Assembly (NCBI GenBank): GCA_963921195.1
Contig: OY992539.1
Span: 159,470,622-159,534,621 of the forward strand
Length of the DNA: 64,000 nt
Reading direction: 5' to 3'
Source of the DNA: Pegoplata infirma
Lineage: Eukaryota > Arthropoda > Insecta > Diptera > Anthomyiidae
Below, piece after piece: positions 42,906-54,499 of the stretch (its first letter is position 1; each line of letters starts with the position of its first letter). The translations under genes and the position numbers were made by a program. The notes beneath the pieces were generated by a model. It saw nothing but the letters and a program-made list of their open reading frames with translations. It did no database searches and had not been told where the DNA came from.

Positions 42906-43380
42906 AAATGTTCAACTTTAAAATAACCACGAAAATATTGTTTTTAATACAAATATTTGAATAAGATTTTTTTAAATTTTTAACGACTTTTAATGACAGC
43001 ATATTAAATTTAAAGTGATCAATTTTAAATTAAAATTGCATGCAATTTTAAAACAAACATATTTTGTTTAAATCAATCAAAAACAATATTAAAATTTAAA
43101 TTTTTCCAAAAATATGTAGCATAATTAAAATAAACATGAAAATATTTGATTTAAATATGTTTTTTTCCCTCTGTGTACGCCTGTATTTTACCTATGTAAA
43201 AAATAAAAAAAAATTACTAGACTAAAAGACAAACAAAAACGCTGTTTTTGAATTTTTGTTTCTGTTACCTTAACAATTCGAATTTTAATCAAGTGCTCAA
43301 GTTTTTTTTGTATAAATGAAATGACTACAAAACAAGAGTCAAACGTTAATAAAAGTGTTTTTTTAACTAATTTAAACTTT
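42906..43380. other. AT-rich right part of the hAT element
   Basis: No gene seen. TTTTTTCCCTCTGTGTA near 43160-43176 is the inverse of the CACTGAGGGAAAA end of the element at 34495. A clear left partner was not found. Confidence 0.35.
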
Positions 43381-43489
43381 GCCGAATATTCGGCAAACTG
43401 TTACCGAATATTTATTTAACCGAATATTCAAAAGAGCATGCCGAATATACCGAATAGTGACGAATATTCGCGACATCCCTAGTAATAAT

Positions 43490-43579
43490 ATAAAAATATA
43501 AGTTTTCAATGTTATTTGTAATATAAAAATGTAAGTTTTCAATGTTATTTGTTAAAAATTTTGTTTATAAATGTTATGT
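43490..43579 (+). mobile_element. PLE fragment 3' UTR, continued
   Basis: Continuation of the fragment cut at 38865. A 46-bp internal duplication (AATATAAAAATNTAAGTTTT) is seen. It is interrupted again by the MITE at 43580. Confidence 0.7.
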
Positions 43580-43879
43580 CACAGACTAAATACAGACTCG
43601 ACAGTAGAGTTTTATAAGAAAAGATGGGGAAAAACTAAGCGATTTTAGGAGAAAACACAGCGGTTTTTAGTCCGTTTTACGCTAACATGGCAACACTTTC
43701 TACGACTTAGGAGTGAGTGAAACAACAAAAACCGATCTGGCATCCATTTTTCTTATGGCGCGTTATATCAGTTTTCTCTTTCTAACCTAATTCGTAGAAT
43801 AATTTGAAAATATTAACCATATGGTTCAGAACTACTTTTTTGACACCTGTCACTTATGTCGAGTCTGTATTAGTCTGTG
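43580..43879. mobile_element. 300-bp MITE with 7-bp target duplication, copy 1
   Basis: Inverted ends CACAGACTAAATACAGACTC and GAGTCTGTATTAGTCTGTG. GTTATGT is duplicated exactly on both sides (43573-43579; 43880-43886); extending or shifting the ends does not give 8 bp. A second copy lies at 54230-54499. No coding capacity. Confidence 0.85.
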
Positions 43880-43901
43880 GTTATGTATTTATTAAATAGA
43901 C

Positions 43902-44298
43902 CAGTGACGGTCCGTGAAGTTGTCACTGGGTGTTCTCTACTTCTTTAAAATATCAAAATTATGTATATAATATAAGTTTTTCTGGACGTAACACGTTCAA
44001 GTGATAGACAAAGTCTAAATTTAATTATTTTTAATTGACATGCAGCCAAAATTTTATTTTATGCTCCATTTATTTGCGAAATAATGCTTTTTGTTAATTG
44101 TCGATGTGGTGAGGCAACAAAATGACCATAAAATAGAATTTGGGCTGCATCTTACTTAAAAATATATAAAAATAATAAGATCGGATCCTTACCTATCTCG
44201 GGAATGTGTTAGGTCCAGGAAAACATGAATTTTATGTGTAAATTTGCTGTTTTTAAAATTTAGAGAACACCCAGTGACAACTTCACGGACCGTCACTG
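43902..44298. mobile_element. hAT-type MITE, 397 bp, AAATAGAC target duplication
   Basis: Inverted ends CAGTGACGGTCCGTGAAG / CTTCACGGACCGTCACTG, continuing for about 36 bp. The 8-bp duplication AAATAGAC lies at 43894-43901 and 44299-44306. It sits in the PLE 3' UTR fragment. A copy truncated at one end lies in the other palindrome arm (52558-52888). Confidence 0.9.
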
Positions 44299-44419
44299 AA
44301 ATAGACGTATCCCCAGAAGAAGTCGACAAAAAATCGACGAAACTTTGGGAAAAATGTATTAAAATTGTGTTTTAATTACATTAAAGATTTTAGGCCGTAT
44401 TAACTTGATAAGGAAATAC
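44299..44419 (+). mobile_element. PLE fragment terminus with ribozyme-like fold
   Basis: Last portion of the PLE fragment started at 38609, ending at or near GGAAATAC. It contains the hammerhead-like sequence at 44310-44350. Confidence 0.75.
44310..44350 (+). ncRNA. Degenerate hammerhead-like fold of the PLE fragment
   Basis: Same arrangement as at 42791: UCCC ... CAGAAGA ... stem II GUCGA/UCGAC ... GAAAC. The cleavage side has changed to UUU before GGGA, so it is probably inactive. Confidence 0.5.
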
Positions 44420-45846
44420 CAGGGACCAAAAATAACCGTTATGATTTTATAAAAATCACGAAAAAAAATTAAAAAAAATTGTTAATTATTTAACAATAAA
44501 TATATTAAGACACATTTTAGTTTAAAATTAACAAAAATTTTGCAAAGATGTCTTAAAATTAATTTTTATTTTTTTATTCACAATTTTCGGTTAATTTTTG
44601 GATTTTTATTTTGAACCTGAAAATAAAAGTTATTTGTTGATTTATTTATTTGATCGAAAAATAACTTTTATTTCAATTTTTATTTTATTCAATCAATTTT
44701 GTACAAATATGTATGTATTTTACAAACAAATATGTATGTATTGAAGAGATGATTGTTAAAGATGAGATTTTATCCAAAACTTTTTATCAGAATCAGGACC
44801 AAAATCGCATGTTTTAGGATTTCAAAATATTTTTCCATAACATTTACAAGATCTGCAAAATAGCCATATTATATCAAAAGACATTTCGGACGTTGGCCAT
44901 TAAAAGCTAATTCAGAGATAATATTAACAATTTTAAATTCCGATTTCGGGCCAAAAATGCTGAATAGAATCTTTGGACCAAAATCGCATGTTTTAGGATG
45001 TTAAAATATTTTTTTATAATCTACACAAGATTTCTAAAATTTTAAGCCATGTGATATTAGTAGACATTTGAAATCGAAATGTCTCTTTCAGAAAACAATC
45101 TTTCAGAAAACTGACAATGACCATATTGCACATAATCCTGATTTAGGAAAAAATATGAAAAATATTAATCGCGACATTGGTTCAAAAATGCTAATCAGAA
45201 TCTATTGCCAAAATCGCATATTTTAGGACCATAAAATATCTTCACATAATTTACACAAGATTTTCAAGTTTTTGAGCGATATTTTCCAAAAAGCCGAACA
45301 AGAATTTATAACGGAAAGCAACATCTATTGACCAAAATCGTGGTTTTAGAATTATTAAAGTATTACGCCAAATTCCCTAAATTTGAACCAAATTTACCAA
45401 AAACATCATACATATAAATTTTGGTCAAAAACGTAATTTCTTTGAACTTTTAACGCTGTTTGACGTGAAGATTCATTTTAAATGTTATCATGCAAACAGT
45501 TCTTTTATGGCCAATCTCAAAGACTAATTCCGGATGCTTTAAATTGTCTATTGATGTCTATTTTGCTCAACACATTTTCATTTTTGTTAAATTTTATTTT
45601 ATTTATTTGATAGTCAAATAAATTTGTTTGTTTTATTTTTTTTTATTTATTTTGATTTTTATTTTTGATTATAAAATAACCGTTATTATATTTCAAATAA
45701 TAAAAATCAAAATATTGATTGAATATTTTAATTTTTAAAATAAAAATCGCAAACAAACTGTTTGATTTTTGTTCAAAATTTAAAATTTTAAAGTATTTAA
45801 AAGTTACTAATTTTTTTAAATATAAATCGTAACGGTTATGTCCCTG
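44420..45846. mobile_element. hAT-type non-autonomous element, 1427 bp, GGAAATAC duplication
   Basis: Inverted ends CAGGGACCAAAAATAACCGT / complement CAGGGACATAACCGTTACGA. The 8-bp duplication GGAAATAC lies at 44412-44419 and 45847-45854. The interior has about four diverged ~190-bp repeats around CAAAATCGCATGTTTTAGGA. The other palindrome arm lacks it, leaving the empty site near 52440. Confidence 0.9.
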
Positions 45847-45986
45847 GGAAATACAAATGAATTTAAAAATTGGCCATATAGAAAAACAACAAAAATACCT
45901 AATATAGTTGGCAGCACTTTTAATAATTTGTCCTGGAAATGTCAATTCTAGGTTTAAAATTTATAAATTTTTTTGACAGTCTTATA

Positions 45987-46850
45987 TGGCATTCACACTA
46001 GCGACCTTAAACAAGTTGTTTAACAAAACACCAGTAGCAGAATAAAAACGTAATGGACACAGAACAAAGACTTTTTTATACGGAGTTCACACTACAGAAT
46101 TTGTACTCGTTTAAGCCACTTGTTTAAAAAAGTAAACAAAATCGTTCACACTACATTTTGCGCGTTTAACTTTGAGTGTTTAACGTTTGTAAACAAACGC
46201 ACATAACCTAATTCTGAAAAAAATTGCAAAAATATTTCTAAAAACCTTTTAAACTTTGGCGGAAGACAAGATATTTAATTTTTTTATAACATTTACATAA
46301 CACCACTACACGGGACACCTTTTTATTGACTCATTCCAAGTAAATAGGAAGATTTTTCTGTTTTTTGTTCCGGACCTGTCCGAAGCTGTTTGTATATTTA
46401 TACTTCGATGGAAGGCAAAATTCACTATTAGTACAGCTTTTCAAATATAATTATAAATAAAACACACACTTTTTTCTGAATTTTCAGTAGTTTTTATTAG
46501 TTTTTTAAATATTTATAATTTCTCAATTTTCCAATGTTTTGCTAAGAAAATGGCAGACAGATACAGAAGCTGGTTGCTATGAAATATTTTTTTTTGGCAT
46601 AGAATAAAGAAAAATTAAAAGAAAATATACCGAACCCTGCCTTTGAAATGTTTAGCGAAATGTTCAACAGGGAAACAAGTCGAATTTGATTGTTTAGCTA
46701 AACAACCAAATGTATGGGGAAACAAGTCAAATTTTGATTGTTTAGCGCTTAAACACTCATGAGATGTTTAAAGTCGGTAGTGTGAACTCCGTATTAAACA
46801 TCTCACTCTTGAACACTTCAAAACAGCAATGTGAACGCCGTATTAGCAAA
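45987..46850. repeat. Degenerate inverted-repeat element hosting a Harbinger-like copy
   Basis: Outer ends of the type TATGGCATTCACACTAGCG (about 45988) and GTGAACGCCGTATTA (about 46832-46846) are inverted relatives of the inner element's ends. The same family therefore seems to have inserted into itself. No gene seen. Confidence 0.5.
46079..46793. mobile_element. PIF/Harbinger-like MITE, 715 bp, TTA duplication
   Basis: Inverted ends TACGGAGTTCACACTAC / GTAGTGTGAACTCCGTA. TTA is duplicated (46076-46078; 46794-46796). The uninserted sequence in the other arm near 52212-52222 has a single TTA (as its complement), confirming the boundaries. Confidence 0.85.
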
Positions 46851-47403
46851 ATTATCATTAACCGACGTCACTGTTGCCAATTTGGTGTTTTTCCCACTAA
46901 AACTAGCGTTTTTATTTTGCGTCTAGCGGGGAAAAAGTGATTTAGCGGGCAGCGGGAAATCTAGTGATTTTTACCAGCCGTTGTAACAACAAAAAAAAAT
47001 TTTAAATATTCCACGCTTTTGAAATTTGTCTTATTATTAAAGACCCGTTTAGTCGAGCGACTTGTAAAGCGACCTGTCAGCAATGACGAAAGCCGTCCGT
47101 ATGTTAAATTATCAAAATTTATTGTATTAAAGCTGTGATCCACTGTTTAGGATTTTACAGTTTGGCCAAACCATTTTGAACAACAATTACATTCCCATTT
47201 TTTTTTTGGTAATATTATCAGTACCAAATTTTATTATCAATCAACTAGTATTTTGAAAAAAAAAAAAAATCTATATGAGGAATTTTGCAAGCTTTTATTT
47301 AAGCTTGATAAAGTCCAGATTGCGTAAATATTAAATGTGATGCGAGGGTCTCGATGGAAATTAAATTATTTTTATAATTTTTTAGAAAATTTTTAAAAAT
47401 AAT
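46851..47403. other. Unique-looking palindrome-arm sequence
   Basis: No gene recognised. A 60-codon open frame occurs here and identically in the other arm, but resembles nothing I know and is probably chance. Confidence 0.4.
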
Positions 47404-47475
47404 TCGAATGGTACCTACAGACGACGCAATATTATTTACAATATTCAATTACATTGCGTCGTCTGTAGGTAAATA
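47404..47475. repeat. Short hairpin, CCTACAGACGACGCAAT arms
   Basis: CCTACAGACGACGCAAT and its complement flank a ~30-bp AT centre. The identical hairpin is found in the other arm (about 51537-51597). Confidence 0.7.
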
Positions 47476-47527
47476 CCTTAAGTCGATTTTTTTCAAGTTC
47501 AAAATTTAATAGCTTCAAAAGTGGTCA

Positions 47528-48662
47528 TATTCAGTTATCAACTAATTTGTACAACGACCCAAACAAAAATGATAATTTCTTAAATTTCCGCCTTTTTTGA
47601 CCTCCAGTTCTTTTGACCACCAATTTTTTCAAGAAATTCCGTGAGTATATCGAGAGCGTGAGTAAAAATAACATTACTCACGTGAACGTCAGTGAGTATG
47701 ATTACAACAAAATTTTGGAGCGCGAGCGTGTGTTATATTCAGTTATCAACTAATTTGTACAACGACCCAAACAAAAATGATAATTTCTTAAATTTCCGCC
47801 TTTTTTGACCTCCAGTTCTTTTGACCACCAATTTTTTCAAGAAATTCCGTGAGTATATCGAGAGCGTGAGTAAAAATAACATTACTCACACCCAAAAAAT
47901 TTCCCAGTTACTGGCTACTAAAAATTTAACTAAGTCCCAATTGAAATACACCTAACTGAGCCCCAGTTGTTTTCACTCGGTTGATGGTAACTAATTTTAA
48001 AAACAATTTTGAATTTAACCGAATTTCCAGTTACAGGCAACAGCATATTAGTTAAATTTGTGAAATCGTTAAAAATAGTTAGTAATAACTGGTTAATAAA
48101 TAAAAATTGTCAATGGGGACTAAATATTTTATTTTTTAATTTCGCCATTAAAGAAACGATTTTATATTTTTAACACTATTATTTTATTTTAAGATTTTAT
48201 TTACATTCATTATATTAAAATATCCATAAACAACCAGCTTTTGAACTTAAACATCTCATTTTCAAGACACCAAATTCCCGACTCCTTTTTAGGCTGCTAT
48301 CTTCTATTTATTCTCCATCTGAAAATATATTATTAGTTATTTTTTTTATAAAGGAAGACACAAATTAGCAAAAAAAACTTACCATTACAAAATTAAAATC
48401 TGCTTGGGTTTTTTTCCTTTTTAGTTTTATAAAATGATGTTCGTTTTTGAAATTTGTAAACAAATAAATAAAATTTTATTAACAGGGTAACTGATAGATT
48501 GTTTTAATTAATTAAAGCCCCAGTTGTTCGTAACTAACTCAGTTATTTTAAATTTATTTCAAATCAACTGAGAATTTTCTTAACTATCTAACTGGGGAAT
48601 TTTTTCGGTGCACGTGAACGTCAGTGAGTATGATTACAACAAAATTTTGGAGCGCGAGCGTG
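47528..48662. repeat. ~206-bp tandem duplication, second copy split by a CACTA-like element
   Basis: The unit ATATTCAGTTATCAACTAAT ... GGAGCGCGAGCGTGTGT occurs at about 47528-47733 and again from 47734, interrupted at 47888-48610. The other arm holds both units without the insertion, with a small deletion in one. Confidence 0.75.
47889..48610. mobile_element. CACTA-like MITE, 722 bp, CA duplication
   Basis: Inverted ends CACCCAAAAAATTTCCCAG / complement CACCGAAAAAATTCCCCAG, continuing TTA. CA flanks both ends (47887-47888; 48611-48612). The other arm has the empty site with one CA. CAC ends and a 2-bp duplication fit CACTA/EnSpm-type elements; no transposase supports this. Confidence 0.65.
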
Positions 48663-49250
48663 TGTGATTATAAAATATTTTATCGTAATCGGATAAAAAA
48701 TCACTCATCTCTAATCGAAAGCACAATTAATAATAATATTCGACTTTGGCTCCCGCTTCGGCCAAAAATCACTATTTCGCTACTATTCGGCTTCTGTCAC
48801 ATTTTTAGCCGAATATCGAATAATTGTATTAAATTTGTAGTCACTTGTTGAAAAACAGACTAAACCTACTTTGAACCACATTGGTAAGCCACAAAAACTT
48901 ATTACTAACAGTAAGTGTTTTTGCGCTCGAAAAAAATTTGCCTCAAACATTTTTTTACCACAATGTCTAAACAAATTTTTTAGCTCAATATAAAATCGTT
49001 CTAGACAATATTTTTATACAGTTTTCGATTCCACCAAATCCAATTTTACTTTTTTGCTAGTTTTTCCTGCATAAATATTTTATTTTTAATATTTGGTTTC
49101 GGCCGAATAGTGGCAATTTTGCCAAATACTGCGCAACGATCAAAAATTCTATAATAATTAAACTCTTTTTGTTAAAAAGTTCTGGTTTTATAACATTTAA
49201 ACTGTTTTAATAGCTAATACATACATTATTTAAAAAAAACCCGTTGTTAT

Positions 49251-49857
49251 ACCCTCCAACTACAGTATGGGGATATACTCACTTTGCCATTCCCTGTGTA
49301 ACGCATCGAAATATCGGTCTAGGACCCCATAAAGTATATATATTATTGATCAGTGATCTATTCTAAGACATTCTAGCGATGTCCGTCCATCCGTCCGTCT
49401 GTGGAAGACACGATACAGTCCAAAATAAAAGTGCTAGACTCCAGAAATTTGGCACATATATGTCTCATGTTCGTAGGCTGGTTAAGTTCGGAGATGGGAA
49501 AAATCGGACAAGGGGGGAAAAATTCCTTCTCGACGAAGTAAACCAACCCATGAAAAAAGGTAACTTTTTATAGGTTTTTTGTATTTTTGTTAAGCAAATG
49601 AAACATTTTTATGCTTGAAAAAGTTCAAAGTCTTGGACTTGGGCCCAGGGGATTTGAAAATTACTTTTTTTTGGTCCGCCCCCTTTTGTGGGCGTAGATA
49701 TTAGCAAATAATTTATATAATGATGAAATTATATATCTTTTGTACAAAAAGCATAATAATTAAATTTGTAAAAATTTGTGACCAGAGAGAAGGTGCCCCA
49801 AGAACCCCCGACAAGCCCCCCCCCCCAAAAAAAAAGCCGCTGCATTTTTTTTATTTT
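49251..49857 (+). mobile_element. Helentron/DINE-1-like element, cut at the palindrome centre
   Basis: It starts ATACCCTCCAACTACAG, with ATATCGGTCTAGGACCCC and GATGTCCGTCCATCCGTC. It runs to the spacer at 49858-49879 (contains GACGTTGGAGGGTATAC), where the inverted copy begins. The 3' hairpin terminus that should follow appears instead at 52990-53040, beyond the right arm. Confidence 0.75.
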
Positions 49858-49879
49858 TTTTAGACGTTGGAGGGTATAC
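49858..49879. other. 22-bp spacer at the palindrome centre
   Basis: The only unpaired sequence between the two arms. It is part of the Helentron (GACGTTGGAGGGTATAC). The flanking bases are A/T-rich and exactly complementary. Confidence 0.9.
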
Positions 49880-52505
49880 AAAATAAAAAAAATGCAGCGG
49901 CTTTTTTTTTTGGGGGGGGGGGCTTGTCGGGGGTTCTTGGGGCACCTTCTCTCTGGTCACAAATTTTTACAAATTTAATTATTATGCTTTTTGTACAAAA
50001 GATATATAATTTCATCATTATATAAATTATTTGCTAATATCTACGCCCACAAAAGGGGGCGGACCAAAAAAAAGTAATTTTCAAATCCCCTGGGCCCAAG
50101 TCCAAGACTTTGAACTTTTTCAAGCATAAAAATGTTTCATTTGCTTAACAAAAATACAAAAAACCTATAAAAAGTTACCTTTTTTCATGGGTTGGTTTAC
50201 TTCGTCGAGAAGGAATTTTTCCCCCCTTGTCCGATTTTTCCCATCTCCGAACTTAACCAGCCTACGAACATGAGACATATATGTGCCAAATTTCTGGAGT
50301 CTAGCACTTTTATTTTGGACTGTATCGTGTCTTCCACAGACGGACGGATGGACGGACATCGCTAGAATGTCTTAGAATAGATCACTGATCAATAATATAT
50401 ATACTTTATGGGGTCCTAGACCGATATTTCGATGCGTTACACAGGGAATGGCAAAGTGAGTATATCCCCATACTGTAGTTGGAGGGTATAACAACGGGTT
50501 TTTTTTAAATAATGTATGTATTAGCTATTAAAACAGTTTAAATGTTATAAAACCAGAACTTTTTAACAAAAAGAGTTTAATTATTATAGAATTTTTGATC
50601 GTTGCGCAGTATTTGGCAAAATTGCCACTATTCGGCCGAAACCAAATATTAAAAATAAAATATTTATGCAGGAAAAACTAGCAAAAAAGTAAAATTGGAT
50701 TTGGTGGAATCGAAAACTGTATAAAAATATTGTCTAGAACGATTTTATATTGAGCTAAAAAATTTGTTTAGACATTGTGGTAAAAAAATGTTTGAGGCAA
50801 ATTTTTTTCGAGCGCAAAAACACTTACTGTTAGTAATAAGTTTTTGTGGCTTACCAATGTGGTTCAAAGTAGGTTTAGTCTGTTTTTCAACAAGTGACTA
50901 CAAATTTAATACAATTATTCGATATTCGGCTAAAAATGTGACAGAAGCCGAATAGTGGCGAAATAGTGATTTTTGGCCGAAGCGGGAGCCAAAGTCGAAT
51001 ATTATTATTAATTGTGCTTTCGATTAGAGATGAGTGATTTTTTATCCGATTACGATAAAATATTTTATAATCACACACGCTCGCGCTCCAAAATTTTGTT
51101 GTAATCATACTCACTGACGTTCACGTGAGTAATGTTATTTTTACTCACGCTCTCGATATCGGAATTTCTTGAAAAAATTGGTGGTCAAAAGAACTGGAGG
51201 TCAAAAAAGGCGGAAATTTAAGAAATTATCATTTTTGTTTGGGTCGTTGTACAAATTAGTTGATAACTGAATATAACACACGCTCGCGCTCCAAAATTTT
51301 GTTGTAATCATACTCACTGACGTTCACGTGAGTAATGTTATTTTTACTCACGCTCTCGATATACTCACGGAATTTCTTGAAAAAATTGGTGGTCAAAAGA
51401 ACTGGAGGTCAAAAAAGGCGGAAATTTAAGAAATTCTCATTTTTGTTTGGGTCGTTGTACAAATTAGTTGATAACTGAATATGACCACTTTTGAAGCTAT
51501 TAAATTTTGAACTTGAAAAAAATCGACTTAAGGTATTTACCTACAGACGACGCAATGTAATTGAATATTGTAAATAATATTGCGTCGTCTGTAGGTACCA
51601 TTCGAATTATTTTTAAAAATTTTCTAAAAAATTATAAAAATAATTTAATTTCCATCGAGACCCTCGCATCACATTTAATATTTACGCAATCTGGACTTTA
51701 TCAAGCTTAAATAAAAGCTTGCAAAATTCCTCATATAGATTTTTTTTTTTTTTCAAAATACTAGTTGATTGATAATAAAATTTGGTACTGATAATATTAC
51801 CAAAAAAAAAATGGGAATGTAATTGTTGTTCAAAATGGTTTGGCCAAACTGTAAAATCCTAAACAGTGGATCACAGCTTTAATACAATAAATTTTGATAA
51901 TTTAACATACGGACGGCTTTCGTCATTGCTGACAGGTCGCTTTACAAGTCGCTCGACTAAACGGGTCTTTAATAATAAGACAAATTTCAAAAGCGTGGAA
52001 TATTTTAAATTTTTTTTTGTTGTTACAACGGCTGGTAAAAATCACTAGATTTCCCGCTGCCCGCTAAATCACTTTTTCCCCGCTAGACGCAAAATAAAAA
52101 CGCTAGTTTTAGTGGGAAAAACACCAAATTGGCAACAGTGACGTCGGTTAATGATAATTTTGCTAATACGGCGTTCACATTGCTGTTTTGAAGTGTTCAA
52201 GAGTGAGATGTTTAAAAAAGTCTTTGTTCTGTGTCCATTACGTTTTTATTCTGCTACTGGTGTTTTGTTAAACAACTTGTTTAAGGTCGCTAGTGTGAAT
52301 GCCATATAAGACTGTCAAAAAAATTTATAAATTTTAAACCTAGAATTGACATTTCCAGGACAAATTATTAAAAGTGCTGCCAACTATATTAGGTATTTTT
52401 GTTGTTTTTCTATATGGCCAATTTTTAAATTCATTTGTATTTCCTTATCAAGTTAATACGGCCTAAAATCTTTAATGTAATTAAAACACAATTTTAATAC
52501 ATTTT

Positions 52506-52546
52506 TCCCGAAGTTTCGTCGATTTTTTGTCGACTTCTTCTGGGGA
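52506..52546 (-). ncRNA. Hammerhead-like fold of the PLE fragment, inverted copy
   Basis: Minus-strand copy of the fold at 44310-44350. Here the end reads GAAACUUCGGGA, so the triplet before stem I is UUC. The CAGAAGA core variant is retained. Confidence 0.5.
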
Positions 52547-52557
52547 TACGTCTATTT

Positions 52558-52888
52558 CAGTGACGGTCCGTGAAGTTGTCACTGGGTGTTCTCTAAATTT
52601 TAAAAACAGCAAATTTACACATAAAATTCATGTTTTCCTGGACCTAACACATTCCCGAGATAGGTAAGGATCCGATCTTATTATTTTTATATATTTTTAA
52701 GTAAGATGCAGCCCAAATTCTATTTTATGGTCATTTTGTTGCCTCACCACATCGACAATTAACAAAAAGCATTATTTCGCAAATAAATGGAGCATAAAAT
52801 AAAATTTTGGCTGCATGTCAATTAAAAATAATTAAATTTAGACTTTGTCTATCACTTGAACGTGTTACGTCCAGAAAAACTTATATTA
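52558..52888. mobile_element. hAT-type MITE truncated by the palindrome junction
   Basis: Inverted copy of 43968-44298. The outer ~66 bp (43902-43967) are missing because the arm ends inside the element. Confidence 0.85.
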
Positions 52889-53040
52889 AAAAAAAATTTG
52901 TGACCAGAGAGAAGGTGCCCCAAGAACCCCCGACAAGCCCCCCCCCCCCCAAAAAAAAAGCCGCTGCATTTTTTTTATTTTTTTTTAGACGTTGGAGGGT
53001 ATACAAAATTCGGCACAGCCGAATTTAACACTCTCACTTG
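52889..53040 (+). mobile_element. Helentron 3' end beyond the right arm
   Basis: Repeats 49771-49879 (TTTGTGACCAGAGAGAAGG ... GACGTTGGAGGGTATAC) and then continues into the natural terminus: hairpin TTCGGC-ACA-GCCGAA (53009-53023), AT stretch, CTTG (53037-53040) before a T run. Confidence 0.85.
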
Positions 53041-54229
53041 TTTTTTTTAAACCGTTACATTTCAAATTTCATGATATTTAGCTATTAAATAGCTAAATTT
53101 ATTTTCTGTTTTTGAATCTGGTGTTTTCTGGAGATTTTTTTCTTGATTTAGCGGGTTTTTGTCAAAAAAAGTTGGCATCAGTGACCGACGTATATTTTTT
53201 GACTTTTAAAGTTTTTTCATGATATTGTCATACTTTTTACACTTGGTCAGTTTTCCTATGAATATATAGAAAAAATACAAAAAATAGCAAATGTAATTAC
53301 ACCTGTATGTTAAAAAAAAATATTTAAAATTAAATTAAACTAAACGTTTTTTATGTAAAATGGTTTATTTTATAAAATTCCCGGGGAAAATTTTAAAAAT
53401 TCCCGGTAATTCCCGGAAAACATTGACGGGTCGGATTTCCCGGGAATTCGTGGAAAACAAACTGCAAATTTGGTTTTGTCCTATAGTCCCGCCCTCGGGA
53501 TAAGTTTTTTTGAGACAGTTTAGTTATAAGTCCAATTTTCATCTGTCACGTGATAGGCATTTTAGTGATATGTCCTTTTTTCATCAGTCACGGGATAGAT
53601 GCTTTCTGATCGAGAGACACATTTTTTCTGAAGGAAAATTCAAACAAAATTAATTATTCAATGAAAATTAATTAAAATTTAAAAAAAGTGTAAACAACAA
53701 AATAGTTGTTTGAGCAATTGATAAAAAAAACAATATATTTTACAAAGGGTTTCCAAGAGATTCCAGCCTCTAAAAAGGAAATTCATTAATTTGCAAGTGT
53801 GTTCCCGTTGTATGCGATTAGTCTATGTTCTTTCCTTCTTACCCGCAGAAAAACATTTTTGGGAAAGTGTGTTGGTAGATTCTAGGCGTTTTTTGTTGGC
53901 ATAATTATCATATGTTATGTTCTACCATACAAAGTTCACATTAGTGTTAACGCTCAAAATTGTAGAAGTTAAAAATTAAGTTACATACATTGTAAATGAT
54001 TCTCTAATTGTTATTTTGGTATTAATAAAAAAGATAAATGTTTTTGTGTTGCTTTCAAGCTAAATTGCGTCTAATAAACTAATTTTATCAATATTTCATT
54101 GAAAATGTGTAATATTTTACAAAACTATTCCAAACGACGCTAAATTAAATTGAGAAATTTATGGAAGTTAGGGTGTCGTTTTGATGCATGGTAACAATCA
54201 AAGCACGGTTGGGAAATGTGTCACAATAG
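53041..54229. other. AT-rich sequence with a CCCGGGAAT-type repeat fragment; no gene seen
   Basis: TTCCCGG/CCGGGAA motifs cluster at 53376-53450. Similar motifs lie at 55275-55350 and, as a 30-bp scrap, at about 2229-2258, so they belong to one dispersed element. Nothing else is recognisable. Confidence 0.45.
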
Positions 54230-54499
54230 CACAGACTAAATACAGACTCGACAGTAGAGTTTTATAAGAAAAACTGGGGAAACACTAAGCGATTTTAGGA
54301 GAAAACACAGCGGTTTTTAGTCCGTTTTACGCTAACATGGCAACACTTTCTACGACTTAGGAGTGAGTGAAACAACAAAAACCGATCTGGCATCCATTTT
54401 TCTAATGGCGCGTTATATCAGTTTTGAAAATATTAACCATATGGTTAAAGAATACTTTTTTGACACCTGTCACTTATGTCGAGTCTGTATTAGTCTGTG
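54230..54499. mobile_element. MITE with 7-bp target duplication, copy 2
   Basis: Same ends (CACAGACTAAATACAGACTC) and body as 43580-43879, about 30 bp shorter. ACAATAG is duplicated exactly at 54223-54229 and 54500-54506. It splits a small natural hairpin (CACTATTG ... CAATAGTG). Confidence 0.85.

Larger units (their letters stand above)
38866..43481. mobile_element. Large non-autonomous hAT-type element carrying a Helentron and a PLE
   Basis: Inverted ends TAGGAATGTCGCGAATA and TATTCGCGACATCCCTA, with subterminal TATTCGGNAT/ACCGAATA repeats on both sides. The 8-bp duplication GTAATAAT lies at 38858-38865 and 43482-43489. The intact target is visible in the related PLE at about 42702-42712. 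The interior holds a short hairpin repeat (39352-39490), a Helentron (39691-40316) and a truncated PLE (about 40500-42900). No hAT transposase is seen. Confidence 0.85.
43968..49857. repeat. Left arm of the giant inverted duplication
   Basis: It is the reverse complement of 49880-52888 apart from three inserted elements (44420-45846, 46079-46793, 47889-48610) and few point or small differences. For example, 49379-49573 equals the complement of 50165-50359, 48783-48974 that of 50764-50955 and 46961-47143 that of 51866-52048. The arm comprises PLE and hAT pieces, unique-looking AT-rich sequence, GTGA-rich repeats and a Helentron at its inner end. Confidence 0.95.
49880..52888. repeat. Right arm of the giant inverted duplication
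   Basis: Reverse complement of the left arm without its three extra insertions. It ends within the hAT-type MITE (partner of 43968). Beyond 52888 the sequence continues with a third copy of the Helentron 3' part, matching 49771 onward. Confidence 0.95.

Noticed and set aside
46961..47143. 60-codon frame conserved in both palindrome arms
   Set aside because: Conservation follows from the inverted duplication itself and is not evidence of selection.
49760..49978. Gene at the palindrome centre (identical frames on both strands)
   Set aside because: It is simply the symmetry of the inverted duplication across a C-run and A-run region of a Helentron.
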